The notes: a model not told the origin generated them from the sequence alone. DNA of 64,000 nt from Forficula auricularia (GCA_024734495.1 JALMQS010000069.1:1934216-1998215), one strand, 5' to 3'; positions 56,501-57,617 are shown, counted from the stretch's first letter. Program-made: numbers and translations.

Positions 56501-57617
56501 CGAAAATATCAGCCCGCTTCACTTAAAAATAAATAAATCACGTGACTCGTCAAAGTGTGGCAACGTCGCATAAGAAAAACGCGTTTGTACCAAACTCAAC
56601 CAAATTCTGTATACATAATCAGTAGGTCCCCAGAAGTCTAAAAATGCAAAAACTAACCGCCCAAAATGTTGGGGGGGGGGGGGGAGCAAAATAAAAATCT
56701 AGGCCTTTGTACCAAACTCAACCAAATTTTGTATACATAATCAGTAGACCCCCAGAAGTCTAAAAATGCAAAAACTAACTGCCCAAAAGTATGGGGGGGG
56801 GGGGGGGTTTAGGGTCAAAAAATAAAATATTAAATAAAACTTTATAAAAAAAAAATACAAATCTTTTATAAAAACAATCCAGAACACGTTTATTTTATTT
56901 TATATTCAATAACAATTTTTTTCTTTTCTATATATTTAAAACTTTATAGCCATACTCACTTCCATCTAAAGACCAATAACTGACAACTAGTAGATGCGTG
57001 GTTGCCAGATATTTTTTTTATTATTATTTATTTATTGTCATCGGGAACAAAGCCCATTTCGACACCATATCAGTAAAGGGTTAGTGAGGGAGCCGAGTTT
57101 TAGCCTGTATAAATTTTTATAAGCTAGCTAGGATCGAACCCGGACCTCCCGCTTGAACATCGTCATCAATGATGCTGAAGCGGGGCCAGCTCGTCCAACC
57201 CGACTCCTCTTAGATCTACTTTAGGCCAATACAAATAAATAAATCACGTGAATCGAGTCAAAAGACATTTATTTATTATATTTATTAATTGAATTATATC
57301 ATATATCCGATTAAAAATGATGTTAGCTAACATCTAAATTAAAATAATTTATTTATGTGTTGGAAAAAAAATTTATAGATTTTATTTTGACTTGCCGGGT
57401 ACTGTCCGAGCAACCTTAATCATGATTCTTGAATTAATATTTTAATTATTTTCAGGGAAATATGCAAAGAAGTAAAGTTCTTAGTGACCAGATTCTTGAA
57501 GCAAGAACACAAGTGATGAAAATATTTGACCATAAGTGCCATGTAATGGAGATTATTGGTCGTTGTTGTGAGGATAAACTACGCGAGGAAAAAAAGAAAA
57601 AACGCGACAGAGTTTAA
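5520..57617 (+). CDS. Sap130: SAP130, SIN3/HDAC corepressor complex subunit (19 coding exons)
   Basis: Joining exons 5520-5576, 7932-8037, 9761-9823, 12552-12642, 16464-16591, 19606-19709, 19779-19876, 21136-21457, 23750-23849, 24428-24556, 26607-26813, 27935-28021, 35603-35828, 38625-38717, 42038-42247, 46287-46372, 50497-50822, 55495-55608 and 57456-57617 gives 2709 nt, 902 residues plus stop. All introns are GT-AG and the phases agree. The protein is low-complexity and rich in A, T, S, P, V and Q up to about residue 600. It then has a conserved C-terminal domain (about 660-902) containing SPRKKPRKQQ, YKHTWKSRNNHFLRYTD, GWKVHHLATQMDDL and RINELIKGNMQRSK, which are signatures of the SAP130 family. 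Human SAP130 is about 1050 residues. The family acts in the nucleus as part of SIN3A-HDAC, where its C terminus supports complex assembly and repression. No other gene is visible within its span. Confidence 0.93.
5712..5895. mobile_element. hAT-type MITE, CGAGGGGTGAACCGC family
   Basis: Inverted ends CGAGGGGTGAACCGC and GCGGTTCACTCCTCG are flanked by an 8-bp direct repeat AGATTTTT (5704-5711, 5896-5903), the target-site size of hAT transposons. Internal sequence is about 184 bp and non-coding. Other copies are at 6213, 7614 and 20864. Confidence 0.7.
5925..6690 (+). repeat. Tandem duplication of about 0.4 kb
   Basis: The block from GAAATACTAAAGAACAAAGC (about 5930) to the start of an AGTGGTGAACCG MITE end (about 6268) is repeated from about 6345 to 6682. 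Both copies keep CGTTTCGACAGACAAAAAAG and a shared 3' junction GATTAATAATGCC. The two copies differ by small indels. Confidence 0.75.
7192..7518. mobile_element. MITE with GAATCGGTCA inverted ends
   Basis: GAATCGGTCATTTTGAAAAG plus GGGTCATCT at the left is mirrored by AGATGACCCC and CTTTTCAAAGTGACCGATTC at the right, about 30 bp of TIR. No coding sequence. Confidence 0.7.
7614..7735. mobile_element. MITE, CGAGGGGTGAACCGC family (second copy)
   Basis: AGGGGTGAACCGCG is mirrored by CGCGGTTCACCCCTCG, as in the 5712 and 20864 copies. The target duplication is not preserved. Confidence 0.65.
7932..8037 (+). CDS. Sap130: SAP130 coding exon 2
   Basis: Acceptor TTTTAAAG, donor GTAAGT. Encodes IEGSSGKTLTHVHARPSRPL and the following SAGHITPGQQTIIKQ. 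Ends in phase 1. Confidence 0.85.
8240..8880 (+). repeat. Four-copy tandem repeat of about 180 bp
   Basis: Units begin AAGTTTTTTGAAAATTAATA at 8241, 8408, 8587 and 8767 (spacing 167, 179, 180). Each carries a GATAAGGGTCCCCCTTATCA near-palindrome in the middle. Confidence 0.9.
8880..9760. other. AT-rich intron sequence, nothing recognised
   Basis: About 80% AT with runs of A and T. No open frame, TIR pair or tandem repeat was found by eye. Confidence 0.5.
9761..9823 (+). CDS. Sap130: SAP130 coding exon 3
   Basis: Acceptor TTTTTCAG, donor GTAATT. Encodes about 21 residues ending HVPRG, which continues into the alanine run of exon 4 as in vertebrate SAP130 (LPRGAAAA). Ends in phase 1. A Helitron-like element begins only about 65 bp downstream. 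Confidence 0.85.
9888..10510 (+). mobile_element. Helitron-like element, 3' end incomplete
   Basis: Starts A/TCTACTCTTATTAAACGAGC and matches the reverse complement of the 4085-4782 copy through the GTGTTTACAAATAAAGTGG block. The GC-rich tail GGGTGCGGGGTGGGGTGC marks the 3' part, but the terminal hairpin and CTRR are missing. Confidence 0.55.
11041..11290. mobile_element. Palindromic hammerhead-bearing element, subfamily A
   Basis: Starts GGTGTCGGTTCTAGGTGAAA, then forms a palindrome with arms of about 90 bp (11090-11180 and 11203-11290). The left arm carries a complete minus-strand ribozyme-like motif. The right arm keeps only the downstream half. Confidence 0.7.
11138..11192 (-). ncRNA. 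Hammerhead-ribozyme-like motif (subfamily A, best copy)
   Basis: Minus strand: CTGATGA (11185-11179), one extra nucleotide, stem II GGG/CCC with loop CUCAUAA, GAA (11164-11162), self-complementary ATATATAT (11161-11154), cleavage C at 11153. Stem I is supported: CUC just before the core pairs with GAG just after the cleavage site. After an internal loop, UUUU pairs with AAAA. This is the layout of minimal type I hammerheads. Confidence 0.7.
11575..12465. mobile_element. TIR element that hosts a nested hAT MITE
   Basis: CACCTTAGAGTGTAAACCTG (near 11587) is mirrored by CAGGTTTACACGCTAAGGCG (near 12444). The middle is occupied by the 11633-12261 element. Outer boundaries are approximate. Confidence 0.6.
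11633..12261. mobile_element. hAT-type MITE with CTAGGGCTCGGATT ends
   Basis: Inverted ends CTAGGGCTCGGATTT and AAATCCGAGCCCT are flanked by a perfect 8-bp duplication ATATATGA (11625-11632, 12262-12269). The 629-bp interior has no long frame. Confidence 0.75.
12552..12642 (+). CDS. Sap130: SAP130 coding exon 4
   Basis: Acceptor TTTCTAG, donor GTAAGT. Encodes AAAVANIAAPRATALATPIR and a few more residues. Ends in phase 2. Confidence 0.85.
12855..14370. mobile_element. Large TIR element with nested palindrome and LINE fragment
   Basis: The outer ends share CCTCGTGACGTCA at the left (about 12871) and TGACGTCACGAGG at the right (about 14340). Inside is an inner palindrome (about 13290-14080) with arms sharing GGTATTCTT and CGATATCTCGAAAA blocks. 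Its core (GAATATTAATTAAAAAATAA) is also present in the element at 38763. A LINE tail lies at 12925-13150. Confidence 0.55.
12925..13150 (-). mobile_element. 3' tail of a LINE (same family as 51200-53117)
   Basis: On the minus strand it matches the 3' end seen at 52711-52905: ACCAGTCTTAGGAC and then TCAATGATGATGA. The encoded C terminus is decayed here. Confidence 0.6.
14946..15352. mobile_element. MITE with AAATTACGT ends
   Basis: AGGTCATCCACAAATTACGT at the left is mirrored by ACGTAATTTATAGATACCCCT at the right (imperfect). GGGGGGGCAGTCA and GACGGGGGGTCC mark the inner arms. No coding sequence. Confidence 0.5.
15440..16070. repeat. Two diverged copies of a SINE-like tail
   Basis: Blocks at about 15490-15590 and 15970-16050 share CCGA(A)GGGG, then a purine stretch, then (T)GACATA or GGCATATAATAAAAA and a CCTAACACCT/CCATAACATCT motif. 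They resemble the 3' body of the SINE at 47700. Confidence 0.35.
16464..16591 (+). CDS. Sap130: SAP130 coding exon 5
   Basis: Acceptor TTTTACAG, donor GTATAA. Encodes FISAGLRAIGPRSTVAAPTA followed by a Thr/Ser/Pro-rich stretch. Ends in phase 1. A TIR element starts about 20 bp downstream. Confidence 0.87.
16745..17125. repeat. Minisatellite, GACCAAACTCA/CTAGCC unit
   Basis: Units of about 110 bp contain GGTCAAAAATGAAAATNCTAGC, CAAATTTTGTATACATA and CAGAAGGCTAGAAATGC, some direct and some inverted. The same unit occurs in the elements at 23160, 27170, 32720, 38090 and 56580. Confidence 0.75.
17240..17720. repeat. Unclassified repeat beginning CCAATGCAAAGCATGGG
   Basis: A less AT-rich block with CGCTCTCGGGGCAAGCGTGG and CCGATTGAAATGAAATTGA. 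It looks like a mobile-element terminus inserted in the 16613 element, but I found no matching second end. Confidence 0.35.
17940..19090. repeat. 119-bp tandem array that reverses direction mid-way
   Basis: Seven direct units begin near GAAGACATAGAGGAATCGAC at 17943, 18062, 18181, 18300, 18419, 18538 and about 18657 (exact 119-bp period). At 18714-18725 the palindrome CTCAAGCTTGAG forms a turning point, and about three units follow in reverse orientation to 19090. Each unit has TTTTTGACGTTTCGGTTTTT and AGCGATTGATTCTCATCTA. Confidence 0.92.
19606..19709 (+). CDS. Sap130: SAP130 coding exon 6
   Basis: Acceptor AATTTTAG, donor GTAAAC. Encodes VTGRPLTLQPATKSAQILQP and 15 more residues. Ends in phase 0. 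The next intron is only 69 bp, the one clearly uninvaded intron of the gene. Confidence 0.88.
19779..19876 (+). CDS. Sap130: SAP130 coding exon 7
   Basis: Acceptor TAATATAG, donor GTAAGT. Encodes LQNLPKATAVTTVRPVNAPL and onward. Ends in phase 2. Confidence 0.87.
20050..20098 (-). ncRNA. Hammerhead-ribozyme-like motif (subfamily B)
   Basis: Minus strand: CTGATGA (20089-20083), stem II GAAGGC-AAT-GCCTTC, GAA, self-complementary ACTATAGT, then C. Flanks TAGA and TCTA give a 4-bp stem I. Mirror copy of the motif at 20165. Confidence 0.65.
20165..20225 (+). ncRNA. Hammerhead-ribozyme-like motif (subfamily B, sense in intron 7)
   Basis: CTGATGA at 20178-20184, one extra T, a 6-bp stem II (GAAGGC/GCCTTC, loop AAT), GAA, self-complementary ACTATAGT, cleavage C. 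Stem I: TAGA before the core pairs with TCTA after the cleavage site, then AUUU pairs with AAAU beyond a small loop. It lies in the sense direction of SAP130. Confidence 0.7.
20600..21022. mobile_element. Degenerate hammerhead-family foldback, split by a hAT MITE
   Basis: The palindrome 20640-20820 has the subfamily-A inner sequence TTTCGGGTTACGAGCCCATC but has lost the CTGATGA core. Its outer end (TATAAACCAACACCGCTTTC) is separated from it by the MITE at 20864-20988. The same outer end is at 30090 and, inverted, at 33755 and 54420. Confidence 0.65.
20864..20988. mobile_element. 125-bp hAT-type MITE with intact 8-bp target duplication
   Basis: CGAGGGGTGAACCGCG and CGCGGTTCACCCCTCG are inverted ends. 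The flanks TTTCACTA (20856-20863) and TTTCACTA (20989-20996) are identical. The target lies inside the hammerhead-family element, giving a relative age. Confidence 0.85.
21136..21457 (+). CDS. Sap130: SAP130 coding exon 8
   Basis: Acceptor TTTACAG, donor GTATAC. It encodes 107 residues plus one shared codon, with an alanine run (PAAAAAAG) and repeated (V/L)PIK motifs (GLPIK, AVPIK, SLPIK). Ends in phase 0. Confidence 0.9.
21598..21835 (-). mobile_element. LINE 3' fragment with reverse-transcriptase C terminus
   Basis: The minus strand encodes a run ending GRGRPRLEYLNQIIGDMGCQ, then a TFREVKQLAGDRVEWRRI segment and SNQS, then stop. This is the C-terminal tail typical of insect LINE endonuclease/reverse transcriptases. 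It ends in the TCAATGATGATGA 3' terminus. Heavily 5'-truncated. Confidence 0.7.
21895..22665. mobile_element. Foldback element hosting a nested Tc1-type MITE
   Basis: GAAGCTATGAGTGCAATAGT (about 21897) is mirrored by ACTATTGCACTCATAGCTTC (about 22634), and the match extends over about 60 bp through AACCCACAAAATT. The centre is occupied by the 21961-22475 MITE. Confidence 0.75.
21961..22475. mobile_element. Tc1/mariner-type MITE with CACTCACCGGC ends
   Basis: CACTCACCGGCAAAAAAAAA followed by CGCAACACCTAAT is mirrored by ATTAGGTGTTGCG and TTTTTTTTGCCGGTGAGTG. TA flanks both sides. The AT-rich interior has no transposase. Confidence 0.8.
23022..23582. mobile_element. TIR element, CAGGGTGGG family, complete copy
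   Basis: CAGGGTGGGTCATATAGATC at the left and GATCTTTATGCCCCACTCTG at the right, with CTACCACATTTTGAAGAG inside both. TA target. The interior is the TCTAGCC minisatellite (about three units, one inverted). Confidence 0.75.
23750..23849 (+). CDS. Sap130: SAP130 coding exon 9
   Basis: Acceptor TTTTTTAG, donor GTAAGT. Encodes VIAQPSHGPIQLTQIPVNKL and onward, similar in style to a short block of vertebrate SAP130 before its RIQPDYP segment. Ends in phase 1. Confidence 0.87.
24428..24556 (+). CDS. Sap130: SAP130 coding exon 10
   Basis: Acceptor TTTTGCAG, donor GTACAA. Encodes a Ser/Thr/Pro-rich segment ending YIQSRASP. Ends in phase 1. Confidence 0.85.
24605..24670 (-). mobile_element. Short decayed LINE tail fragment
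   Basis: CCCCATGTCTTAACAATTGC resembles CCCCATGTCTCAGTGAGTGC of the 12925 and 21598 copies. Too short for more. Confidence 0.35.
24680..25840. other. Intron sequence, nothing assigned
   Basis: A slightly GC-richer patch at 24960-25090 encodes nothing recognisable. A poly-G run lies near 25530. No TIR or tandem repeat was found by eye. Confidence 0.4.
25855..26440. mobile_element. hAT MITE with GGTTCTTAACC ends
   Basis: CTGTGGTTCTTAACC is mirrored by GGTTAAGAAGCACTG. The end motif is typical of hAT transposons. Flanking octamers AGCTAGCC (25847-25854) and AGCTCGCC (26441-26448) are an 8-bp duplication with one mismatch. No transposase. Confidence 0.8.
26607..26813 (+). CDS. Sap130: SAP130 coding exon 11
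   Basis: Acceptor TTTCACCAG, donor GTAACT. Encodes 69 residues including FATVPSYLYETSAGTSYQVG, then Thr/Pro-rich sequence. Ends in phase 1. Confidence 0.88.
27030..27673. mobile_element. TIR element, CAGGGTGGG family
   Basis: CAGGGTGGGGCATAAAGATC at the left and CTCTTTATGCCCACCCTG at the right. The interior holds three to four TCTAGCC minisatellite units, the last inverted. Confidence 0.72.
27935..28021 (+). CDS. Sap130: SAP130 coding exon 12
   Basis: Acceptor TTTCTAG, donor GTATTA. Encodes LVTTAFNPVMVVDSSRGAAV and PLPQYMAE. Ends in phase 1. The following intron (7.6 kb) is the largest of the gene and holds a cluster of hammerhead-type elements. Confidence 0.87.
28912..28955 (-). ncRNA. Hammerhead-like motif, stem II loop collapsed (subfamily A)
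   Basis: Minus strand: CTGATGA (28946-28940), then GGGCCC with no loop, GAA, ATATATAT, A. The stem-II loop has been lost, so the copy is probably inactive. Confidence 0.4.
29138..29185 (-). ncRNA. Damaged hammerhead-like motif (subfamily B)
   Basis: Stem II (GAAGGC-AAT-GCCTTC), GAA and ACTATAGT are intact, but ACTG is deleted from the CTGATGA core. Confidence 0.4.
29450..29505 (-). ncRNA. Hammerhead-ribozyme-like motif (subfamily B)
   Basis: Minus strand: CTGATGA (29494-29488), stem II GAGGAC-AAA-GCCCTC (one mismatch), GAA, ACTATAGT, C. The flank TAATAGA before the core can pair with TCGTTA after it, with a bulged A. Confidence 0.6.
29718..29780 (+). ncRNA. Hammerhead-ribozyme-like motif (subfamily B, sense in intron 12)
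   Basis: CTGATGA at 29731-29737, stem II GAAGGC-AAT-GCCTTC, GAA, ACTATAGT, C. Stem I TAGA/TCTA is intact. Nearly identical to the motif at 20165. Confidence 0.68.
29878..29925 (-). ncRNA. Hammerhead-like motif (subfamily A)
   Basis: Minus strand: CTGATGA (29915-29909), stem II GGG/CCC, GAA, ATATATAT, then A as the cleavage nucleotide. Stem I is unclear. Confidence 0.5.
29936..29985 (+). ncRNA. Hammerhead-like motif, weakened stem II (subfamily A)
   Basis: CTGATGA at 29945-29951, then GGGG...ACAC in place of GGG/CCC, GAA, ATATATAT, A. ACTC before the core can pair with GAGT after the cleavage site. Stem II is disrupted, so activity is unlikely. It forms an inverted pair with 29878. Confidence 0.45.
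30120..31200. other. Intron sequence, nothing assigned
   Basis: AT-rich with scattered moderately complex stretches. I found no paired ends, open frames or tandem repeats. Confidence 0.4.
31271..31537. mobile_element. MITE with CATACGGGACGGAATTTCCG ends
   Basis: TTCATACGGGACGGAATTTC at the left is mirrored by GAAAATTCCGCCCCGTGTG at the right. The segment is clearly GC-richer than its surroundings and has an internal second half-copy (CATACAGGGCCGAAATTTCC). No transposase. Confidence 0.55.
32428..32720 (-). mobile_element. Helitron-like 3' end with C-rich body
   Basis: On the minus strand the 3' end shows a GC-rich hairpin (GCCcgCCGAAGGCaGGC), TTCTCAG and terminal CTAG followed by host T. 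The body is an imperfect CCGCACCCC-type repeat. The 5' end is not identified. Confidence 0.5.
32700..32986. mobile_element. Right half of a CAGGGTGGG-family TIR element
   Basis: TCTAGCC minisatellite units run into CTCTTCAAAATGTGGTAGAT and TTATGCCCCATCCTGTA. The left end is missing; the segment is fused to the Helitron-like tail. Confidence 0.5.
33755..33900. mobile_element. Remnant of a hammerhead-family foldback, core lost
   Basis: Starts AACATTTAGGGAAAGTTGG, then TTATAGCGAAACATATTAAAC, and ends GTGAAACACCACTATAATCC. This is the outer part of the 20600 element with the ribozyme centre deleted. Confidence 0.5.
34364..35208 (+). mobile_element. Degenerate mariner-like element with extended inverted ends
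   Basis: Ends CTACCTTGATTAAAAAGTTT and AAACTTTTTGATCAAGGTAG are inverted over about 75 bp, and similarity continues to 34525 and 35038. The left end is thus an inverted copy of the transposase 3' region. TA flanks. Confidence 0.75.
34618..35150 (+). pseudogene. Mariner transposase pseudogene
   Basis: An open frame at 34618-34914 encodes ESVEDDERSRHRKPTKTSIN and LTIGEMAAKLNIAYESVQDI, the helix-turn-helix part of mariner-family transposase. It jumps to a piece near RSNNAIVIRKFLTKN, so the catalytic core is deleted. A further fragment (IQKSLKAISKIEYKTFRRLD in another frame, about 35020-35085) matches the C terminus. Not functional. Confidence 0.75.
35603..35828 (+). CDS. Sap130: SAP130 coding exon 13
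   Basis: Acceptor TTACTTCAG, donor GTAAGC. Encodes an Ala/Thr/Gln-rich stretch ending in SPRPSILRKRDNEG. The SPRPSILRK motif is a conserved SAP130 landmark. Ends in phase 2. A Helitron-like element starts 37 bp past the donor. Confidence 0.93.
35866..36660 (-). mobile_element. Helitron-like element next to exon 13
   Basis: On the minus strand it begins A/TCTACTCTTT and ends TCCAGGTACTAA. It shares its interior with the 4085 copy (GATTTGTTTCCAAGTTATAT). It lies 37 bp downstream of the exon 13 donor. The terminal hairpin is imperfect. Confidence 0.55.
36670..37660. other. AT-rich intron sequence, nothing assigned
   Basis: Long A/T runs and a short CACACA run near 37480. No paired ends or coding potential seen. 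Confidence 0.45.
37673..38407 (+). mobile_element. Non-autonomous Helitron-like element
   Basis: Starts A/TCTATCTACATATATAAAA and ends with a strong hairpin GGGGCTACGCCCC, then TGGCAAGCTTGTA and CTAA. The interior holds one TCTAGCC minisatellite unit and a G-rich repeat (38180-38380). The GC-rich hairpin plus CTRR end is a good Helitron signature. No helicase. Confidence 0.62.
38625..38717 (+). CDS. Sap130: SAP130 coding exon 14
   Basis: Acceptor TTCCACAG, donor GTAAAT. Encodes SPLKAQKNLNTALALLAATP followed by a Ser-Pro repeat. Ends in phase 2. Confidence 0.87.
38763..39311. mobile_element. MITE with GTACTTACG...CCACCGCAGCTAC ends
   Basis: GGTACTTACGATTAACGCCA and CCGCAGCTAC at the left are mirrored by GTAGCTGCGG and TGGCGTTAATACGTAAGTAC. 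The interior (CGAAGATGATGAATAGAACC, GAAAATTGCCAACGCC) is shared with the 12855-14370 element. Confidence 0.7.
39831..40070. mobile_element. Foldback with damaged hammerhead-like core, subfamily E
   Basis: AAGCTTATTTTTCAGCAGTT is mirrored by AACTGCTGAAAAATAAGCTT. The plus-strand core reads TTGAAGA (C to T at the first base), GGAA, GAA, ATATTT near 39966-39992. Related to 45640-45815. Confidence 0.55.
40095..40490 (-). pseudogene. LINE reverse-transcriptase C-terminal pseudogene
   Basis: The minus strand encodes SETWTLKK, then a run starting MWRRMLRIPWTAHRTNKSII, then IVQGKVEGKRRAEQIKAQL, characteristic of the region after the RT domain in insect LINE ORF2. A frame change separates the SETWTLKK part from the rest. 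5'-truncated and non-functional. Confidence 0.8.
40562..41300. mobile_element. TIR element (Tc1-like ends) hosting a foldback
   Basis: GAGGACAAAAAAAATCGAGA near 40563 is mirrored by CTCGATTTGTTTGTCC near 41276. The inverted similarity extends about 165 bp (TTCTAGGCATC, CTTATTAAACTGTAATAAAT). The centre holds a 40735-40925 palindrome of the hammerhead-element type that lacks the ribozyme core. Confidence 0.65.
41325..41720. mobile_element. Palindromic hammerhead-bearing element, subfamily D
   Basis: Left and right arms mirror around about 41525, with CTTGACTGTAATTAAGATTA near the centre and CAGGTGGAATGAATGTCTTA outside. The left arm has the motif on the minus strand; in the right arm it is decayed. 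Confidence 0.65.
41435..41485 (-). ncRNA. Hammerhead-like motif (subfamily D, one core change)
   Basis: Minus strand: CTGAGGA (41476-41470), stem II GGCGT/ACGCC, GTA in place of GAA, ACGT, T. The GAA to GTA change would be expected to impair cleavage. Confidence 0.5.
42038..42247 (+). CDS. Sap130: SAP130 coding exon 15
   Basis: Acceptor CACTTTAG, donor GTAAGT. It has a Gly-rich start, then an acidic/Ser segment, and ends in SPRKKPRKQQ, the near-invariant basic motif at the start of the SAP130 C-terminal domain. Ends in phase 2. Confidence 0.94.
42345..42390 (-). ncRNA. Hammerhead-like motif (subfamily C)
   Basis: Minus strand: CTGAAGA (42383-42377), stem II GTCG/CGAC, GAA, ACGT, T. Stem I GCC/GAC has one mismatch relative to the 44918 copy. 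Confidence 0.55.
42733..43290. mobile_element. Foldback MITE nested in the Harbinger
   Basis: The arms of about 245 bp are nearly perfect reverse complements (GTGACACATTTTGACTACGG versus its complement at the right), with loop about 42985-43050. TA lies on both sides. It sits 80 bp inside the Harbinger left end. Confidence 0.8.
43411..44021 (+). pseudogene. PIF/Harbinger transposase, N-terminal part, interrupted
   Basis: Starts MNREQLLALLLFRRRLKRKR and continues VHPINKRREEFGAFYTLFPG. After a 292-bp insertion it resumes RNDKEKFFNYFKMSISSFDE and LHKLLKNHIQRKNTRLR. This is the conserved N-terminal region of Harbinger transposases (VHPIN...YHTLF...FFNYFRMS type). The frame is lost soon after and the DDE catalytic domain is missing. 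Confidence 0.85.
43553..43844. mobile_element. TTAA-flanked MITE interrupting the Harbinger transposase
   Basis: GGGGCCTACAGACTTGCAAC is mirrored by GTTGCAAGTCTGTAGGCCCC. TTAA at 43549-43552 and 43845-43848 is a clean 4-bp duplication. Removing it mentally restores reading across the site, which confirms the boundaries. Confidence 0.88.
44600..44670. repeat. Fragment of hammerhead-element terminus
   Basis: AGGTTAAAAATAAAATAAAA followed by CTGTTACCATCGACAGTGAA repeats the right end of the 19985-20335 element. Confidence 0.55.
44918..44965 (+). ncRNA. Hammerhead-ribozyme-like motif (subfamily C, sense in intron 15)
   Basis: CTGAAGA at 44928-44934, short stem II (GTTGAC, partly collapsed), GAA (44942-44944), ACGT, T at 44949. 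Stem I is excellent: GCC before the core pairs with GGC after it. Beyond an internal loop GAA/UGAU, AUUU pairs with AAAU. Confidence 0.6.
45375..45640. mobile_element. Palindromic hammerhead-bearing element, subfamily B
   Basis: TTTTTATATATTGAAGGAGA is mirrored by TCTCCTTCAATATATAAAAA. The left arm has lost its core; the right arm keeps a complete plus-strand motif. The right end continues CTGCTACCCTCGGCAC, as near 29375. Confidence 0.7.
45478..45535 (+). ncRNA. Hammerhead-ribozyme-like motif (subfamily B, sense in intron 15)
   Basis: CTGATGA at 45488-45494, one extra A, 6-bp stem II GAGGGC-AAA-GCCCTC, GAA, ACAATAGT, C. Stem I TAAT(A)GA pairs with TCGTTA with one bulge. Confidence 0.68.
45640..45815. 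mobile_element. Half element of subfamily E with hammerhead-like motif
   Basis: Shares CTTATTTTTCAGCAGTTTTT and GGTATGGTTAGACATTAAAT with 39831-40070. On the minus strand the core is CTGAAGA (45746-45740), stem II GGAA/TTCC, GAA, ATAT, T. Confidence 0.5.
46287..46372 (+). CDS. Sap130: SAP130 coding exon 16
   Basis: Acceptor CTTTTAAAG, donor GTAATT. Encodes an acidic/Lys-rich helix-like segment (FSDEEMEFISEEKLKKEIKE), matching the DDEMEF-type linker after the KKPRKQQ motif. Ends in phase 1. Confidence 0.88.
46425..46840. mobile_element. Possible MITE, GTTCAAAAGCCAATG ends
   Basis: GTTCAAAAGCCAATGTGATTA is mirrored imperfectly by TAATCCCATTGGCTTCTGAAC. The interior is AT-rich and non-coding. 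Confidence 0.5.
47380..47910 (+). mobile_element. tRNA-derived SINE with duplicated 3' body
   Basis: A B box GGTTCGATTCC lies at 47776-47786 inside CACTCGGGTTCGATTCCCGA. The body after it (GGGGTGAAAAACAACCCCTC to ATTACCATC) is repeated almost identically at 47399-47505 and 47799-47905. The first copy lacks its tRNA head. Confidence 0.65.
48120..48310 (+). mobile_element. Hammerhead-bearing element, subfamily D
   Basis: Shares with 41325-41440 the downstream block of ATAAGGAAAT/ATAAAGAAAT, then CTAACGAAGACATT and CTGTTTTCAAGG. No coding sequence. Confidence 0.6.
48148..48212 (+). ncRNA. Hammerhead-ribozyme-like motif (subfamily D, strongest copy)
   Basis: CTGATGA at 48164-48170, stem II GGTG/CGCC, GAA (48190-48192), self-complementary ACGT (48193-48196), cleavage C at 48197. 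Stem I is long. GA/UC lies next to the core. After a small GG/AU internal loop, GAAAAAGCUU upstream pairs with AAGUUUUUC downstream. It lies in the sense direction in SAP130 intron 16. Confidence 0.75.
49661..50366. mobile_element. TTAA-flanked TIR element, GGTAGTT family (second copy)
   Basis: GGTAGTTGTTTCGC is mirrored by GGCGGAACAACTACC. TTAA flanks at 49657-49660 and 50367-50370. The 706-bp interior has no long frame. Confidence 0.7.
50497..50822 (+). CDS. Sap130: SAP130 coding exon 17 (core of the C-terminal domain)
   Basis: Acceptor TTCTTTTAG, donor GTTTGT (a weaker donor). Encodes 109 residues with YKHTWKSRNNHFLRYTDLK, DLANQKNIMQKLNGWKVHHL and ATQMDDL, the most conserved part of the family. 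Ends in phase 0. Confidence 0.95.
51475..52490 (+). pseudogene. CR1/jockey-like reverse transcriptase, partial
   Basis: Reads SGVPQGSVISSTLFLIYIND and then HCYADDSTLHGKP, holding the YADD catalytic box of reverse transcriptase. It continues LGVSVASDLSWNEHISSVAK and IYKAQIRPCLEYGSHLWRGA. One stop follows DSLAH at 52189-52191; downstream, RNWNSLPASIFPSTYNLQTF is the usual LINE C-terminal end. N-terminal endonuclease absent. Confidence 0.88.
51475..52599 (+). mobile_element. Second LINE (CR1/jockey-like) inserted in the first
   Basis: It begins inside the RT gene and ends in a poly(A) tract (52588-52599), typical of a 5'-truncated non-LTR retrotransposon. The insertion point interrupts the outer LINE after CYRRMM. 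Confidence 0.82.
52711..53117 (+). repeat. Tandem duplication of the LINE 3' end
   Basis: GGGGGACTGCTTAGGGATAT starts at 52711 and again at 52917. Both units run to ACCAGTCTTAGGACTGTATA and the CAATGATGATTATG end. They differ by a few substitutions and indels. Confidence 0.85.
53600..54410. other. Intron sequence with one degraded hammerhead-family trace
   Basis: Mostly unassigned AT-rich sequence. At 54127-54145 AAGCCTTCGAAACTATAATC is a remnant of the subfamily B stem II and stem III, without the CTGATGA core. A small inverted repeat (GAAACGTTTATTAATGTTTC) is at 54200. Confidence 0.4.
54450..55257 (-). mobile_element. Helitron-like element, 3' end clipped
   Basis: On the minus strand it begins A/TCTACTCTTATTAAACGAGC and ends GGTGGCTCCAGGTACT, with the last bases of CTRR missing where it meets a hammerhead-family terminus (TTTGGTTTATAGTGAAAC). 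The interior has the C-rich CCGCACC repeat (54560-54680). Confidence 0.55.
55495..55608 (+). CDS. Sap130: SAP130 coding exon 18
   Basis: Acceptor TTTTTTAG, donor GTATTT. Encodes 38 residues of charged helix ending DINRINELIK, contiguous with exon 19. Ends in phase 0. Confidence 0.94.
55620..55805 (-). mobile_element. tRNA-derived SINE
   Basis: The minus strand shows a tRNA-like head with AGAGCTCAACTACCAACC and a B box GGGTTCAAGCC (55778-55768). It lies just after exon 18 in intron 18. Confidence 0.5.
56150..56492. mobile_element. MITE with ATATAGAGTGGAA ends
   Basis: ATCATAGACTAATATAGAGT followed by GGAAAGCT is mirrored by TTCCACTCTATATTACTC and TATGAT. Inner blocks CTCTCTAGCGAG and CTCGCCAGAGAG also pair. 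No coding sequence. Confidence 0.65.
56580..56815 (+). repeat. Two tandem units of the TCTAGCC-type minisatellite
   Basis: GTACCAAACTCAACCAAATT with TGTATACATAATCAGTAG and AAAATGCAAAAACTAACNGC appears twice (56588 and 56710), each ending in a long G run. There are no TIRs around it here. Confidence 0.75.
57020..57205 (-). mobile_element. tRNA-derived SINE
   Basis: The minus strand has a head with GAGCTGGCCCCGCTTCAGCA and a B box GGGTTCGATCC (57142-57132). The tail is AT-rich. It lies in the last intron. Confidence 0.5.
57456..57617 (+). CDS. Sap130: SAP130 coding exon 19 (stop codon)
   Basis: Acceptor TTATTTTCAG. Encodes GNMQRSKVLSDQILEARTQV and ends in a Lys-rich tail KKKKRDRV followed by TAA. 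The helical segment and the basic C terminus match the end of SAP130 in other animals. Confidence 0.95.
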   Translation, partial: GNMQRSKVLSDQILEARTQVMKIFDHKCHVMEIIGRCCEDKLREEKKKKRDRV

